Positions 6,607 through 13,583 are shown, counted from the stretch's first letter. The stretch is 15,682 nt of DNA from Phycisphaerales bacterium (GCA_028288945.1 JAQGHH010000485.1:1-15682), one strand, 5' to 3'. Notes: a model not told the origin generated them from the letters alone. Program-made: numbers and translations.

Positions 6607-7863
6607 ATGTTCGGTCGAAAAGCTCCAGTGAACCCCAAATTGGCCCGCGCGGTCGGGCAGCAAGCTTACGCGCCCAGCTTCATCGAAGCGCTCGAGGATC
6701 GTCGGCTGCTGTCGGCGTCCGTGGCGCACCACGCGCTCCATACCCAGATGCAACACGCGACGGCGAAACACACGAGCCTTAAGCACAACACGGCCACGGC
6801 CTCCACCGCCGGCAACAACGCGGGGGGCGGGATCGTCAACACGATCACGTTCAGCCAGGCGCCGTCCGCCGTCCAAACCGGACTCACTACGCTCGCCTCG
6901 AACGACGGCCTGGCCGCGCCGACTTCGACGCAGACCGTCTATCTTGCCAACCGCAACGGCGTTGAGTCATACTCGCTTGATTTCACGTCCAGCGGAACGA
7001 CGACAAAGATTACCGTCGATCCAAATGGGAATGCGGTCACCGCTCCGACGCTGACTACGACGACATGGGATACATTGAACGGCAGCGGCACCGGCAGCAA
7101 CGCCAAAGCCGCGGCGGAGATCAGCGCGATCGTCACGGCGCAGGGCCTCACGGCCCCAACCTCCACCACCACCGTCAACGTCAGCACGGCTTCGGATGGG
7201 ACGGTCACCTACAGCGTAAACCTCGCCAGTTCGTCGAGCACCAGTGAGCACGATGACACGCGGGTGAGCGTTGATTCGAACGGCAACCCGGTGGGCCGCC
7301 AGACGCTGCCATTCAGTGTCCTGCCCGCCGCGATCCAGAACGGATTTAACGCCAATCTGCCCACGGGCGCGACCGCGCTGGCCACGACTTCTACGCAGAA
7401 CGTCGACGTGCTGACGGTCAATGGCCTGACGTTCTATTCGACCACCTTCACCGCCAGCGGCACGACGACCACGGTCACCGTGAACTCCGCCGGGGCTCTT
7501 GCGTCACTTCCGTCGACGACGGACACGACGTTCTCTGCCCTCCCCGCGGTGGCTCAGACCGAGTTGCAAACGCTGGCGTCGGCGGGCGGATTCTCCGGCA
7601 CGATCGCGTCCGGTCAGGCCGTCACCGCCCACAACGAAGGTAACGGCACGACCGTCTACAGCGTGACATTGAGCGCGACGAACAGCTCGAGTCAGACGGT
7701 CACGATCACGGTGTCGTCCGATCAGGCGGGGAATCCGACCGTGCCACCCCGTCAAGGGGAGGGGCACGGGAGGGGAGGCCATGGAGGTGCATTCGAAAGC
7801 CGGGGGGATTACGGGGCGGTCGACTTCGGGCTCGCTTCGTTCGGCGGGGGCAGATTCCGCTGA
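6607..7863 (+). CDS. LEDRRLLS-type surface protein with four PepSY-like repeats
   Basis: 418-residue predicted exported protein. There is no ordinary signal peptide; instead IEALEDRRLLSAS (26-38) matches the N-terminal motif common on large planctomycete extracellular proteins. A His/Thr-rich linker follows (40-65). Residues about 81-378 hold four degenerate repeats of about 70-80 residues (roughly 81-150, 153-233, 235-305, 309-378). Each has a helix start like LPAAIQNGF or PSAVQTGL, then a strand with 'YSV/YSL...F', then a 'TVTVNSAGA' or 'KITVDPNGNAV' strand. This order resembles PepSY-like domains. The tail (381-418) is rich in Gly, Arg and His. The start is supported by a perfect AGGAGG six bases upstream; an in-frame ATG at 6511 is unlikely. 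A strong bidirectional terminator follows. Function unknown; possibly cell-surface binding or inhibition of a secreted enzyme. Confidence 0.7.
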   Translation: MFGRKAPVNPKLARAVGQQAYAPSFIEALEDRRLLSASVAHHALHTQMQHATAKHTSLKHNTATASTAGNNAGGGIVNTITFSQAPSAVQTGLTTLASNDGLAAPTSTQTVYLANRNGVESYSLDFTSSGTTTKITVDPNGNAVTAPTLTTTTWDTLNGSGTGSNAKAAAEISAIVTAQGLTAPTSTTTVNVSTASDGTVTYSVNLASSSSTSEHDDTRVSVDSNGNPVGRQTLPFSVLPAAIQNGFNANLPTGATALATTSTQNVDVLTVNGLTFYSTTFTASGTTTTVTVNSAGALASLPSTTDTTFSALPAVAQTELQTLASAGGFSGTIASGQAVTAHNEGNGTTVYSVTLSATNSSSQTVTITVSSDQAGNPTVPPRQGEGHGRGGHGGAFESRGDYGAVDFGLASFGGGRFR

Positions 7864-7888
7864 AGCCCAATACAGTGGCGCCAACGAA

Positions 7889-7930
7889 AACGGGCGAGCG
7901 GATGTGAAATCCGCTCGCCCGTTCTGTTTT
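7889..7930. terminator. Bidirectional intrinsic terminator
   Basis: A perfect 15-bp stem (7889-7903 with 7909-7923, loop gtgaa) is followed by ctgtttt on the forward strand and, on the reverse strand, by ttttcgtt overlapping the stem base. It sits 25 bases after the surface-protein stop and 18 bases beyond the convergent pseudopilin gene's stop at 7948, so it should end both. Confidence 0.85.
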
Positions 7931-7947
7931 CCGAATTGAAATCCGGG

Positions 7948-8760
7948 CTATTGCTTGTCCCACCAGCCCCACACATATTTTTGGGGATTCCCGTTTCCCG
8001 GGCAGGCGCCGAGCACCATCTGGTTACCACCCGGAGTTTTGGACATCCACTGCCAGCAGCCGTTGGCGTAGACGCCAACTTGGTCCGGTTCGATCACGAA
8101 CTGCACAGAGCAGTCGATACAGGCGTAATATCCGCCGTGGGTATGGATATGGCTAATCTGGTCTACGTTACCATGCTCGCCTTCGATGTTTCCGCCATTT
8201 ACTTGATAGGGGTCCTCCTCGCAGAGGAGCGGGGTGGGCAACACTGTCTGCTTGTTGCTCCTATAGTCTGTCAGAATGCTTTCATTCCTGATCGCCGTAA
8301 CCTTAGCGCCGGCGAACATCGCAAAAAATGCATAATCAAACCTGGCATTCGTGCCGCCTCCACGGGCTACGCCGTCCGCTTCCAACTGCGGGCAAAGGTA
8401 AGACTGCGGGTTCTTGATGTAGGGGTATATCGTGCCTTTCTCCGGGGCTGCGGCCAAGTTGTAGCCCGGACCCATGAGCCAATCTTCGTAGTCGGCATTC
8501 TGGGGAGTCGTGTTCAGGTAGGTCTGAACGTTGCCCGGCAAATGCTGCTTGTGGTCCATCGCGAACATAGTAAAGGCGGTCATGAGCGATCGCAGATTTG
8601 CCTGGCACTTTACGGCGTTGGCGGCGTTGCGCGCCTTCTGGAGGGCCGGGAGAAGGATGCTGATGAGCAGCGCGATAATGCCGATTACGACGAGAAGCTC
8701 GACGAGCGTGAAACCACTACGTCGGCCACTTGACCTAGAAGCGTTCCGAATCATTCGCAT
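7948..8760 (-). CDS. Prepilin-type protein with H-X9-D motif (paralogue A)
   Basis: 270-residue pseudopilin-like protein. Basic residues precede a type III signal (G16, then FTLVE with Glu21 at +5 after cleavage) and a hydrophobic helix ending in ISILLPALQKARNAAN, so prepilin peptidase should cut after G16. The rest is a soluble domain with an N-proximal VKCQANLRSLM and a C-proximal H-X9-D segment (HTHGGYYACIDC), the processing-associated motif of planctomycete prepilin-like proteins; the usual Gly after Asp is Cys here. Likely part of a type II secretion or surface-fibre system; no assembly gene is in the window. The ATG at 8760 has GGAGG four bases upstream. A second ATG at 8754 is possible. 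The frame stays open to 9162 but that would overlap the next gene. Confidence 0.85.
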   Translation of the reverse strand: MRMIRNASRSSGRRSGFTLVELLVVIGIIALLISILLPALQKARNAANAVKCQANLRSLMTAFTMFAMDHKQHLPGNVQTYLNTTPQNADYEDWLMGPGYNLAAAPEKGTIYPYIKNPQSYLCPQLEADGVARGGGTNARFDYAFFAMFAGAKVTAIRNESILTDYRSNKQTVLPTPLLCEEDPYQVNGGNIEGEHGNVDQISHIHTHGGYYACIDCSVQFVIEPDQVGVYANGCWQWMSKTPGGNQMVLGACPGNGNPQKYVWGWWDKQ

Positions 8761-8791
8761 GTGACCTCCGTGTGGGTTAGGACGAAATGCA

Positions 8792-8820
8792 ATAATACGT
8801 TCACCTGAAACGAAGTGCAA
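8792..8820 (-). promoter_or_regulatory. Promoter of pseudopilin A
   Basis: On the reverse strand TTGCAC (8815-8820), a 17-base spacer and TATTAT (8792-8797) make a good sigma-70-type promoter. Transcription would start near 8785, giving a leader of about 25 bases that contains the GGAGG. Confidence 0.65.
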
Positions 8821-8932
8821 TGGAAAAAGGATAGAGCGCCAAGGGGCGGAAAGCAACAAGGTTTTCAAAAAATGCACCGAGGGCGGCGCAAAAGCATCTG
8901 TCACCCGAACCGGATGCCCGCGAATCGTAAGC

Positions 8933-9709
8933 TCAGTTCTGATCCCACCAATCCCACGAAGTGCCGGCCGAACCAAGGATCTGCATGTTGCCGTGGGGCG
9001 TCCTGCTGGTCCACTGCCAGCAACCATTGGCCAGCCGGTTTGGCATATCGGGTTCGATGACGAACGACACCGCGCCATCGATCGACGCGTAGTAGCCCCC
9101 CTTGTTGTGGACGTGAGTAATTTGGTCGGTGCCGGAATGGTCGCCATCGGCGGAGGGGCCATTGATCATGTAGGCGTTTTCCTGGCAAATTACGGGCGTG
9201 GGCATCGTGGTCACATGCAGCGATAAGTCGGTCAATTGGCTTTCGCTCGGAATGCTGGTGAGTTTGGCCCCGCCGAACATTGAGAAAAACGCGTAGTCGA
9301 ACTTTCCGTTGCTACCCGCCAAGCGCCCGCGCCCGTTGGATTCCATTTGAGGGCAGAGGTAGACCTCGGCCGTGTTGACGTAGTTGTACACGGTGCCGGC
9401 CTGGGGACAGTCGTCGAAGGTCCCTTTGCCGAAGAGCCAATCGTCGTAATCGGGGTGGACGTTATCAGCGCTAAAGAGGGTGCCCGGAAGGTGCTGATGA
9501 TGATCCGACGCCCACATCGTAAATGAGAGCATCAGCGTCCGCAGGTTGGACTCACATTTTACGGCATTGGCTGAAGCCCGAGCCTTTTGAAGGGCGGGGA
9601 GCAGGATGCTCATGAGCAGCGCAATAATGCCAATTACAACCAGAAGCTCGACGAGCGTAAATCCGCCACGTCGGGCGGCCTGGGTTGACGCTTGGGAACA
9701 CCTTCGCAT
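8933..9709 (-). CDS. Prepilin-type protein with H-X9-DG motif (paralogue B)
   Basis: 258-residue pseudopilin-like protein, clearly a paralogue of its downstream neighbour. Its type III signal is placed identically (G16 before FTLVE, Glu at +5), the membrane helix is almost the same (IGIIALLMSILLPALQKA), and the body shares VKCESNLRTLM, the DYDDWL segment, YLCPQME and FDYAFFSMFGGAKL. Near the C-terminus HNKGGYYASIDG is a full H-X9-DG motif. Prepilin peptidase should process it; it would be a minor or major component of a pseudopilus or fibre. The ATG at 9709 has GGAGG five bases upstream. 172 bases separate it from paralogue A, which has its own promoter, so the two are probably separate transcription units made by tandem duplication. 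Confidence 0.85.
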   Translation of the reverse strand: MRRCSQASTQAARRGGFTLVELLVVIGIIALLMSILLPALQKARASANAVKCESNLRTLMLSFTMWASDHHQHLPGTLFSADNVHPDYDDWLFGKGTFDDCPQAGTVYNYVNTAEVYLCPQMESNGRGRLAGSNGKFDYAFFSMFGGAKLTSIPSESQLTDLSLHVTTMPTPVICQENAYMINGPSADGDHSGTDQITHVHNKGGYYASIDGAVSFVIEPDMPNRLANGCWQWTSRTPHGNMQILGSAGTSWDWWDQN

Positions 9710-9766
9710 GGATTACCTCCGAGCATGCGATCCGTCTGACCAGCCACAGCCATTTGGGGGGAAGTT

Positions 9767-9795
9767 AAAATAGGAAATCTTTGCCGCCAATGCAA
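9767..9795 (-). promoter_or_regulatory. Promoter of pseudopilin B
   Basis: On the reverse strand TTGCAT (9790-9795), a 17-base spacer and TATTTT (9767-9772) match the promoter of paralogue A in both boxes and spacing. The transcript would start near 9760, with a leader of about 50 bases. Confidence 0.65.
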
Positions 9796-9904
9796 CGCAA
9801 AACTCGGGAAAAATGCGAGAAAATGGCGTAGCGCTGCCGCCGCTCTGTGTTGGATGCGCGCCACATTTGAGCGGGAAGTGTCTTAACCAAAGGTACAACC
9901 CAAT

Positions 9905-11476
9905 TTACGTGCCGATGAGGACGGTCGCCTTCTTCGTCTTCATGTCCACGCCGAGGATTCGGTGGTGATTCGTGTCGGCGATGTAGAGGGTGTCTCCGAC
10001 GGCGGAAAGGCCGCCCGGCTCGTAAAGTCCGATAATCTCGGGGGTGCCCGGATCGCTTTTTCCGGTGCCGAGCCAGGTTCTTGTGGACCCGGTTTTCGGG
10101 TCGATGGTGCGGATTAAGTTGTTGAACGTGTCGGCGACGAAGAGCGTGTCGCCGGCAAGAGCGACGCCCAGCGGGTGTTGAAATCGGGCCGCGGCCCCCT
10201 CACCGTCGGTGGCGCCGAAGCCGAAAAGGTCGCCGCTGCCGGCGAGCGTCGCGGTCGCGCCTTTTTCACCCAGCTCCACGGCGCGGATGCTGGAGGCCTC
10301 GGAGTCGGCGACGTAGAGGACCTTGCCGTCCGTGTCGAGGCCGGAAGGCTGGGCGAAGCTGGCGGCGCGGTTGGGGGCGTCGATGGCCGCCTCGCGACGC
10401 GTGCCGGCGAAGACCGTAATCGTCGCCGCGTCCAGGTCGATCGTCCAAATCTGATGCGTGCCGGCCATGGCGATGTACAGAGTGCGGCTGACGAGGGCCA
10501 GATCCCAGGGCGAACTGAGAGCCGCTGCCTTCGCGGGGCCGTCGGGGGGCATGATTCCTTTGAACTGAGCCCCGGTGCCGGCGATCGTCGTCACTGCCTT
10601 CTTTTGCAGATTCACTGCCCGGATCGCGTGGTTCTCGGTGTCCGCTACATAGAGCGTCTTGCCGTCGGAAGACAGGGCCAAGCCCTGCGGCTGATGGAAC
10701 TGTGCCTGCGCAAAATCTCCGTCCGACAGTCCAGGCTTTGTGCTGCCGATGGCGAAAGAGATCTTTCCGTCGAGGCCCGCGACGACGATGCGGTGATGGT
10801 TGGTATCGCTGATAAAAAGTCGCTGGCCCGCCGCGTCGGCGAGCACTTTGCCGGGGAACTCCAGCTCTCCCGATTTAAACGAGGCGCGTTCCGTGCGGAA
10901 CTCAAGGTGTTTTCCGAGCTGGCCTTTTTTACGGTAGATGTCGAGAAGCTTTGTGACGGCGCGGTCGAGCTGCTCGCGGTGGCCTTCGCCGGACAAGGTG
11001 ACGACGACCGAGCCGTCGGGGGCGATCAACACGAGCGAAGGCCATGAATGGACGCCGAAGGCGTTCCAGACGTTCATTTCGCTGTCGATGGCGATCGGGT
11101 GGGTGAGGTTGTGACGGAGCACCGCCTGGCGGATATGGTCGGCGTCCTTTTCCTCGTCGAATTTGCCCGAATGGACGCCGATGACCACGAACGGCTGATC
11201 CTTGTACTTGTCCTCCAAAAACTTCAGGTCGGGCATGATGTGGATGCAGTTGATGCAGCAATACGTCCAGAAATCGAGGACGACGACCTGGCCTTTCAGG
11301 TCGTCGAGGGAGATGGGTTTTTCGGTGTTGAGCCAGCCGTTGGCGCCTTTGAAGCCAGGCGCGCTCGCATGCTCTGTATCCGCAGGCTCGGCGGCCCGTG
11401 CCGCGTTCACCTTAGTGAATACGCCGATCGCCACGGCACAAGCTAACACCGACAGGAATGGCCGTTTTCGATTCAT
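9905..11476 (-). CDS. Secreted thioredoxin-NHL repeat protein (NHLRC2-like)
   Basis: 523-residue exported protein. A signal peptide covers about 1-29 (MNRKRPFLSVLACAVAIGVF, then AARAA). Residues about 40-185 form a thioredoxin/TlpA-like domain: VVLDFWTYCCINCIHIMPDL (65-84) with the CCINC active site (redox pair C74/C77) and the cis-Pro in HSWPSLVL (P146). Residues about 207-523 contain six NHL repeats with the signature 'LYVADTENHAIR' (for example LFISDTNHHRI, LFVADTFNNLI, LYIADTNHHRI), which should close as one six-bladed beta-propeller. This is the domain order of NHLRC2 and its bacterial relatives. It may carry out thiol-disulfide exchange outside the cytoplasm while the propeller binds a partner; the substrate is unknown. 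The ATG is preceded by tggagaacc. It lies upstream of, and in the same direction as, the pseudopilins but a promoter separates them. Confidence 0.85.
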   Translation of the reverse strand: MNRKRPFLSVLACAVAIGVFTKVNAARAAEPADTEHASAPGFKGANGWLNTEKPISLDDLKGQVVVLDFWTYCCINCIHIMPDLKFLEDKYKDQPFVVIGVHSGKFDEEKDADHIRQAVLRHNLTHPIAIDSEMNVWNAFGVHSWPSLVLIAPDGSVVVTLSGEGHREQLDRAVTKLLDIYRKKGQLGKHLEFRTERASFKSGELEFPGKVLADAAGQRLFISDTNHHRIVVAGLDGKISFAIGSTKPGLSDGDFAQAQFHQPQGLALSSDGKTLYVADTENHAIRAVNLQKKAVTTIAGTGAQFKGIMPPDGPAKAAALSSPWDLALVSRTLYIAMAGTHQIWTIDLDAATITVFAGTRREAAIDAPNRAASFAQPSGLDTDGKVLYVADSEASSIRAVELGEKGATATLAGSGDLFGFGATDGEGAAARFQHPLGVALAGDTLFVADTFNNLIRTIDPKTGSTRTWLGTGKSDPGTPEIIGLYEPGGLSAVGDTLYIADTNHHRILGVDMKTKKATVLIGT

Positions 11477-11570
11477 GGTTCTCCACGCTTGGAATCGTTT
11501 CTCACCCTAAATACCCGCAAGTTTGGGTTTCGTCTTCGGATTTGCTCGGGAATTCGGGGATTCAGAATCA

Positions 11571-11599
11571 TTCCTCCGGGCCAGCCTACCGGATAGAAT
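11571..11599 (+). promoter_or_regulatory. Weak candidate promoter of ESCRT-III-like gene
   Basis: TAGAAT (11594-11599) is a fair -10 box; ttcctc lies 17 bases upstream as a poor -35. Transcription would start near 11606, with the ribosome site ggggaag at 11618-11624. Confidence 0.35.
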
Positions 11600-11629
11600 C
11601 AACCAGGCAACTTTACCGGGGAAGCACCC

Positions 11630-12241
11630 ATGGGTCTGTTCAAAAACAAAGATGAGCGGCGAGTCGAGCGGGAGATGAAAATCCGGGGCGGGATGCGCTC
11701 CATCGAAAAATCGATCCGGCAGCAGGAAAAGTTCTCCGAAGACTTCATCAAGAACGCCCAGCACGCCCGCAAGATCGGCGACGAGCAGCAGTACCAGTTC
11801 ATCCGCGGCGCGCTCAAGAAAACCGCCGCCGTGAAGAAGATGCTGGAACGGCAGCTCCTGGCGATGAAAAACGCGATGCTCATCCAGGCGCAGGCGCAGG
11901 CCAACGCGCAGTTCGCCGAGTCGATGAACCTGATGGCCCGAGAGATCGGCCGGGTCTTCGGCGAGCTCGACCTGACCAAGACTCAGGCCCAGTGGGAACG
12001 CGCTGTGTCCCAGGCGGGCAGCATGGAAGAGCGGATGGAGGTCTTCCTCGATTCTATGGAGCAGAGCGCGATCTCCGGGTCGGCCACGACATCCGCGAGA
12101 GAGGAACTGGTCAGTGACGACGAGATCGACCGGATGATCCAGGCGGACGTGCTGGCGGCGGAGAAGCAGGAGCTGGGCAAGCTCGACGAACTTGAAAGCG
12201 AGATCGCCAAGGAGCTGGGCGCGACGAAGCAGAAGGATTGA
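11630..12241 (+). CDS. ESCRT-III/Snf7-like (CHMP-like) protein
   Basis: 203-residue protein with no signal peptide or membrane helix. The N-terminal part is strongly basic (MGLFKNKDERRVEREMKIRG, then a helix with IEKSIRQQEKFSEDFI) and the C-terminal part is acidic, the charge polarity of ESCRT-III subunits. Helical segments fit the Snf7 order: a first hairpin at about 22-50 and 53-97 (FIRGALKKTAAVKKMLERQL, 58-76), then a third helix region ESMNLMAREIGRVFGELDLT (97-116), then a segment about 120-146 (QWERAVSQAGSMEERMEVFLDSMEQ) resembling the CHMP1/CHMP2 'MxxFExxxExxDxxxxxMxxxM' pattern. An acidic linker and a last amphipathic helix (about 175-197) follow, in the place of a MIM-type tail. It may assemble into membrane-remodelling filaments. 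The alternative is PspA/IM30, the other bacterial branch of this superfamily. Ribosome site ggggaag. Convergent with the DedA gene, 8 bases between the stops. Confidence 0.6.
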   Translation: MGLFKNKDERRVEREMKIRGGMRSIEKSIRQQEKFSEDFIKNAQHARKIGDEQQYQFIRGALKKTAAVKKMLERQLLAMKNAMLIQAQAQANAQFAESMNLMAREIGRVFGELDLTKTQAQWERAVSQAGSMEERMEVFLDSMEQSAISGSATTSAREELVSDDEIDRMIQADVLAAEKQELGKLDELESEIAKELGATKQKD

Positions 12242-12249
12242 AAGTCACG

Positions 12250-12948
12250 CTAATCCGCAAGCGGCCGGCGTTCGGGGGAGGCGGTCCCCTCCGGCGGGGA
12301 ATCGGGCGGGCCGGCGTCGGAATCGTGCTTGTCCCCGGGCGATTTACGGATCTTGCGCCAGATCATGTACGCGATGATCAACACGACCGCCGCCAGTAAG
12401 GTGGCGAGCATTCCACCTTTGATGTTGCGCACGAGTTGCTTGAGGTAGTCGAGATTTTGGGCGAACTTGTAGCCGAGAAGCATGAACAGCCCGCCGCTGA
12501 CAATCGCGGCCAGGCCGTCGGCGATGAGGAATTTCCAGAAGTTGAACCGCGTCGCCCCGGCGACAACGACCATGCACCCGCGAACCCCGGCAAACAGCCG
12601 GCCCACCGCGACCACCCATACTCCCCAGCGCTGGAACCATTTCTCGACCCGCTGCATGCGCTTGCGGTTCACGTGCCGGCCGATGAACGGGATTTTGTCC
12701 ACGTCATGACCGAATTTTCTGCCGAGCTGGTAGAGGATGCAGTCGCCCCCGATGATCCCGCACCAGGCGCATACGGCGGCCATCCCCCAATGAAACCTGC
12801 CCTGCTGAATGAGGATGCCTGCGGTAATGAGAGGAACATCTTCCGGCAGCGGAAGCCCGAGCCCGCAGGCAAACAGCAGCCCGAAGAGCACGTAGTACCC
12901 CCCGTGCGAAATCCACTGGCGGATAATTTCTTCGAGGTGCTCGAGCAT
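12250..12948 (-). CDS. DedA family membrane protein (VTT domain)
   Basis: 232-residue integral membrane protein. It shows the DedA/VTT pattern: YYVLFGLLFACGLGLPLPEDVPL (18-40) with the re-entrant acidic E36, then GRFHWGMAAVCAWCGIIGGDCILY (50-73), the amphipathic middle with FGHD and PFIGRHV, and GRLFAGVRGCMVVVAG (116-131). The usual family motif is G-R-F-x-P-G-x-R; both arginines (R117, R123) are present but Pro is replaced by Ala. Another hydrophobic segment lies at about 179-197, followed by a Lys/Pro/Asp-rich tail. DedA proteins are tied to lipid scrambling, proton balance and undecaprenyl-phosphate recycling; the substrate here is unknown. The ATG at 12948 is the first in frame but has no clear ribosome site. 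Probably downstream of the Rrf2 gene, with a 91-base gap. Confidence 0.85.
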   Translation of the reverse strand: MLEHLEEIIRQWISHGGYYVLFGLLFACGLGLPLPEDVPLITAGILIQQGRFHWGMAAVCAWCGIIGGDCILYQLGRKFGHDVDKIPFIGRHVNRKRMQRVEKWFQRWGVWVVAVGRLFAGVRGCMVVVAGATRFNFWKFLIADGLAAIVSGGLFMLLGYKFAQNLDYLKQLVRNIKGGMLATLLAAVVLIIAYMIWRKIRKSPGDKHDSDAGPPDSPPEGTASPERRPLAD

Positions 12949-12956
12949 GGGGGGAA

Positions 12957-13026
12957 TTAGTTGCCAGTCAAGGAAGCGGATAAAGTTGCGTCGCTTCTGC
13001 TTTCTGCACTGGCAACTGGCAACTAA
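12957..13026. repeat. Inverted repeat with actggcaact units
   Basis: ttagttgccagt (12957-12968) is the perfect reverse complement of actggcaactaa (13015-13026), and actggcaact also occurs at 13008-13017, overlapping it. It fills most of the 91-bp gap between the DedA and Rrf2 genes. There is no T-run to make it a clear terminator; it may be another dispersed intergenic element. Confidence 0.5.
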
Positions 13027-13039
13027 CTACTGACAACTC

Positions 13040-13477
13040 TTATATGTAATACATCTGCTGCTGCGTGTTCCCGCTCCGGTTTACATGTTCCATTAACTGC
13101 TCGAGGGTCAGGCTGTCCAGCACCGTGTCGGTGGCCTGGGTGAGACGGTCGTTGAGCAGGTGGACGGCCACTTCGCCGGGCGATAGGTCGGTGGTGCGAT
13201 GGGCGTCCGTCGCGGTCAGGCGGCCTTCGAGCCGGCGGACGACCTCGCCGACACGGATGTCCTTGGGAGGGCGCGCGAGCCGATAGCCGCCCTCGCGGCC
13301 GACTTTGCTTTCCAGAAAGCCTCCTCGCCGCAAGGTCAACAAGATTGCTTCAAGAAATTTAGTGGGAAGGCCTTCCGCCTGGGACAGGTCGCGCGATTGA
13401 ACGAACGTGCGCGGGTAGAGCCGGGCTAACTGCACGACGGCACGCAGCCCGTATTCGGTTTGCTTGGAAAGCCGCAA
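13040..13477 (-). CDS. Rrf2-family transcriptional regulator
   Basis: 145-residue winged-helix regulator. The N-terminus RLSKQTEYGLRAVVQLARL (2-20) and the downstream GLPTKFLEAILLTLRRGGFLESKVGREGGYRLA are classic Rrf2 features; the recognition helix and the GREGGYRLARP wing are intact. The C-terminal part has no cysteine, so the iron-sulfur ligands of IscR and NsrR are missing; it would be a non-cluster member, perhaps like CymR. I place the start at TTG 13477 because it gives the family's usual N-terminus and because ggaga lies 7 bases upstream. An ATG at 13531 would add 18 residues but has no ribosome site. It is divergent from dsbD, separated by 106 bp that should hold both promoters, which makes dsbD a plausible target, besides its own gene. 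Confidence 0.82.
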   Translation of the reverse strand: MRLSKQTEYGLRAVVQLARLYPRTFVQSRDLSQAEGLPTKFLEAILLTLRRGGFLESKVGREGGYRLARPPKDIRVGEVVRRLEGRLTATDAHRTTDLSPGEVAVHLLNDRLTQATDTVLDSLTLEQLMEHVNRSGNTQQQMYYI

Positions 13478-13571
13478 CGATTGGTCTCCGCACAGGGACA
13501 AAAACTCCGGCCGGCGGCACGGGAATTCCATCGTAAGGAGATGCGATTAAATATTCCACCTCTCCGGGCGG

Positions 13572-13577
13572 TATACT
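13572..13577 (+). promoter_or_regulatory. Candidate -10 box for dsbD, possibly leaderless
   Basis: TATACT ends 6 bases before the dsbD ATG, so transcription would start at or very near that ATG, giving a leaderless transcript. No convincing -35 box lies 16-18 bases upstream, and no ribosome site is seen upstream of the ATG, which fits leaderless initiation. The 106-bp region also serves the divergent Rrf2 gene. Confidence 0.4.
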
Positions 13578-13583
13578 AGGGAT

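Noticed and set aside
7936..8733. A 265-codon forward frame opposite pseudopilin A
   Set aside because: It starts just after the terminator and is fully antisense to a recognised prepilin-type gene.
8761..9162. N-terminal extension of pseudopilin A in the same frame
   Set aside because: It would overlap pseudopilin B, cross the promoter and place the prepilin signal internally.
10175..11047. A 290-codon forward frame opposite the NHL-thioredoxin gene
   Set aside because: Antisense to six NHL repeats; composition is that of a shadow frame.
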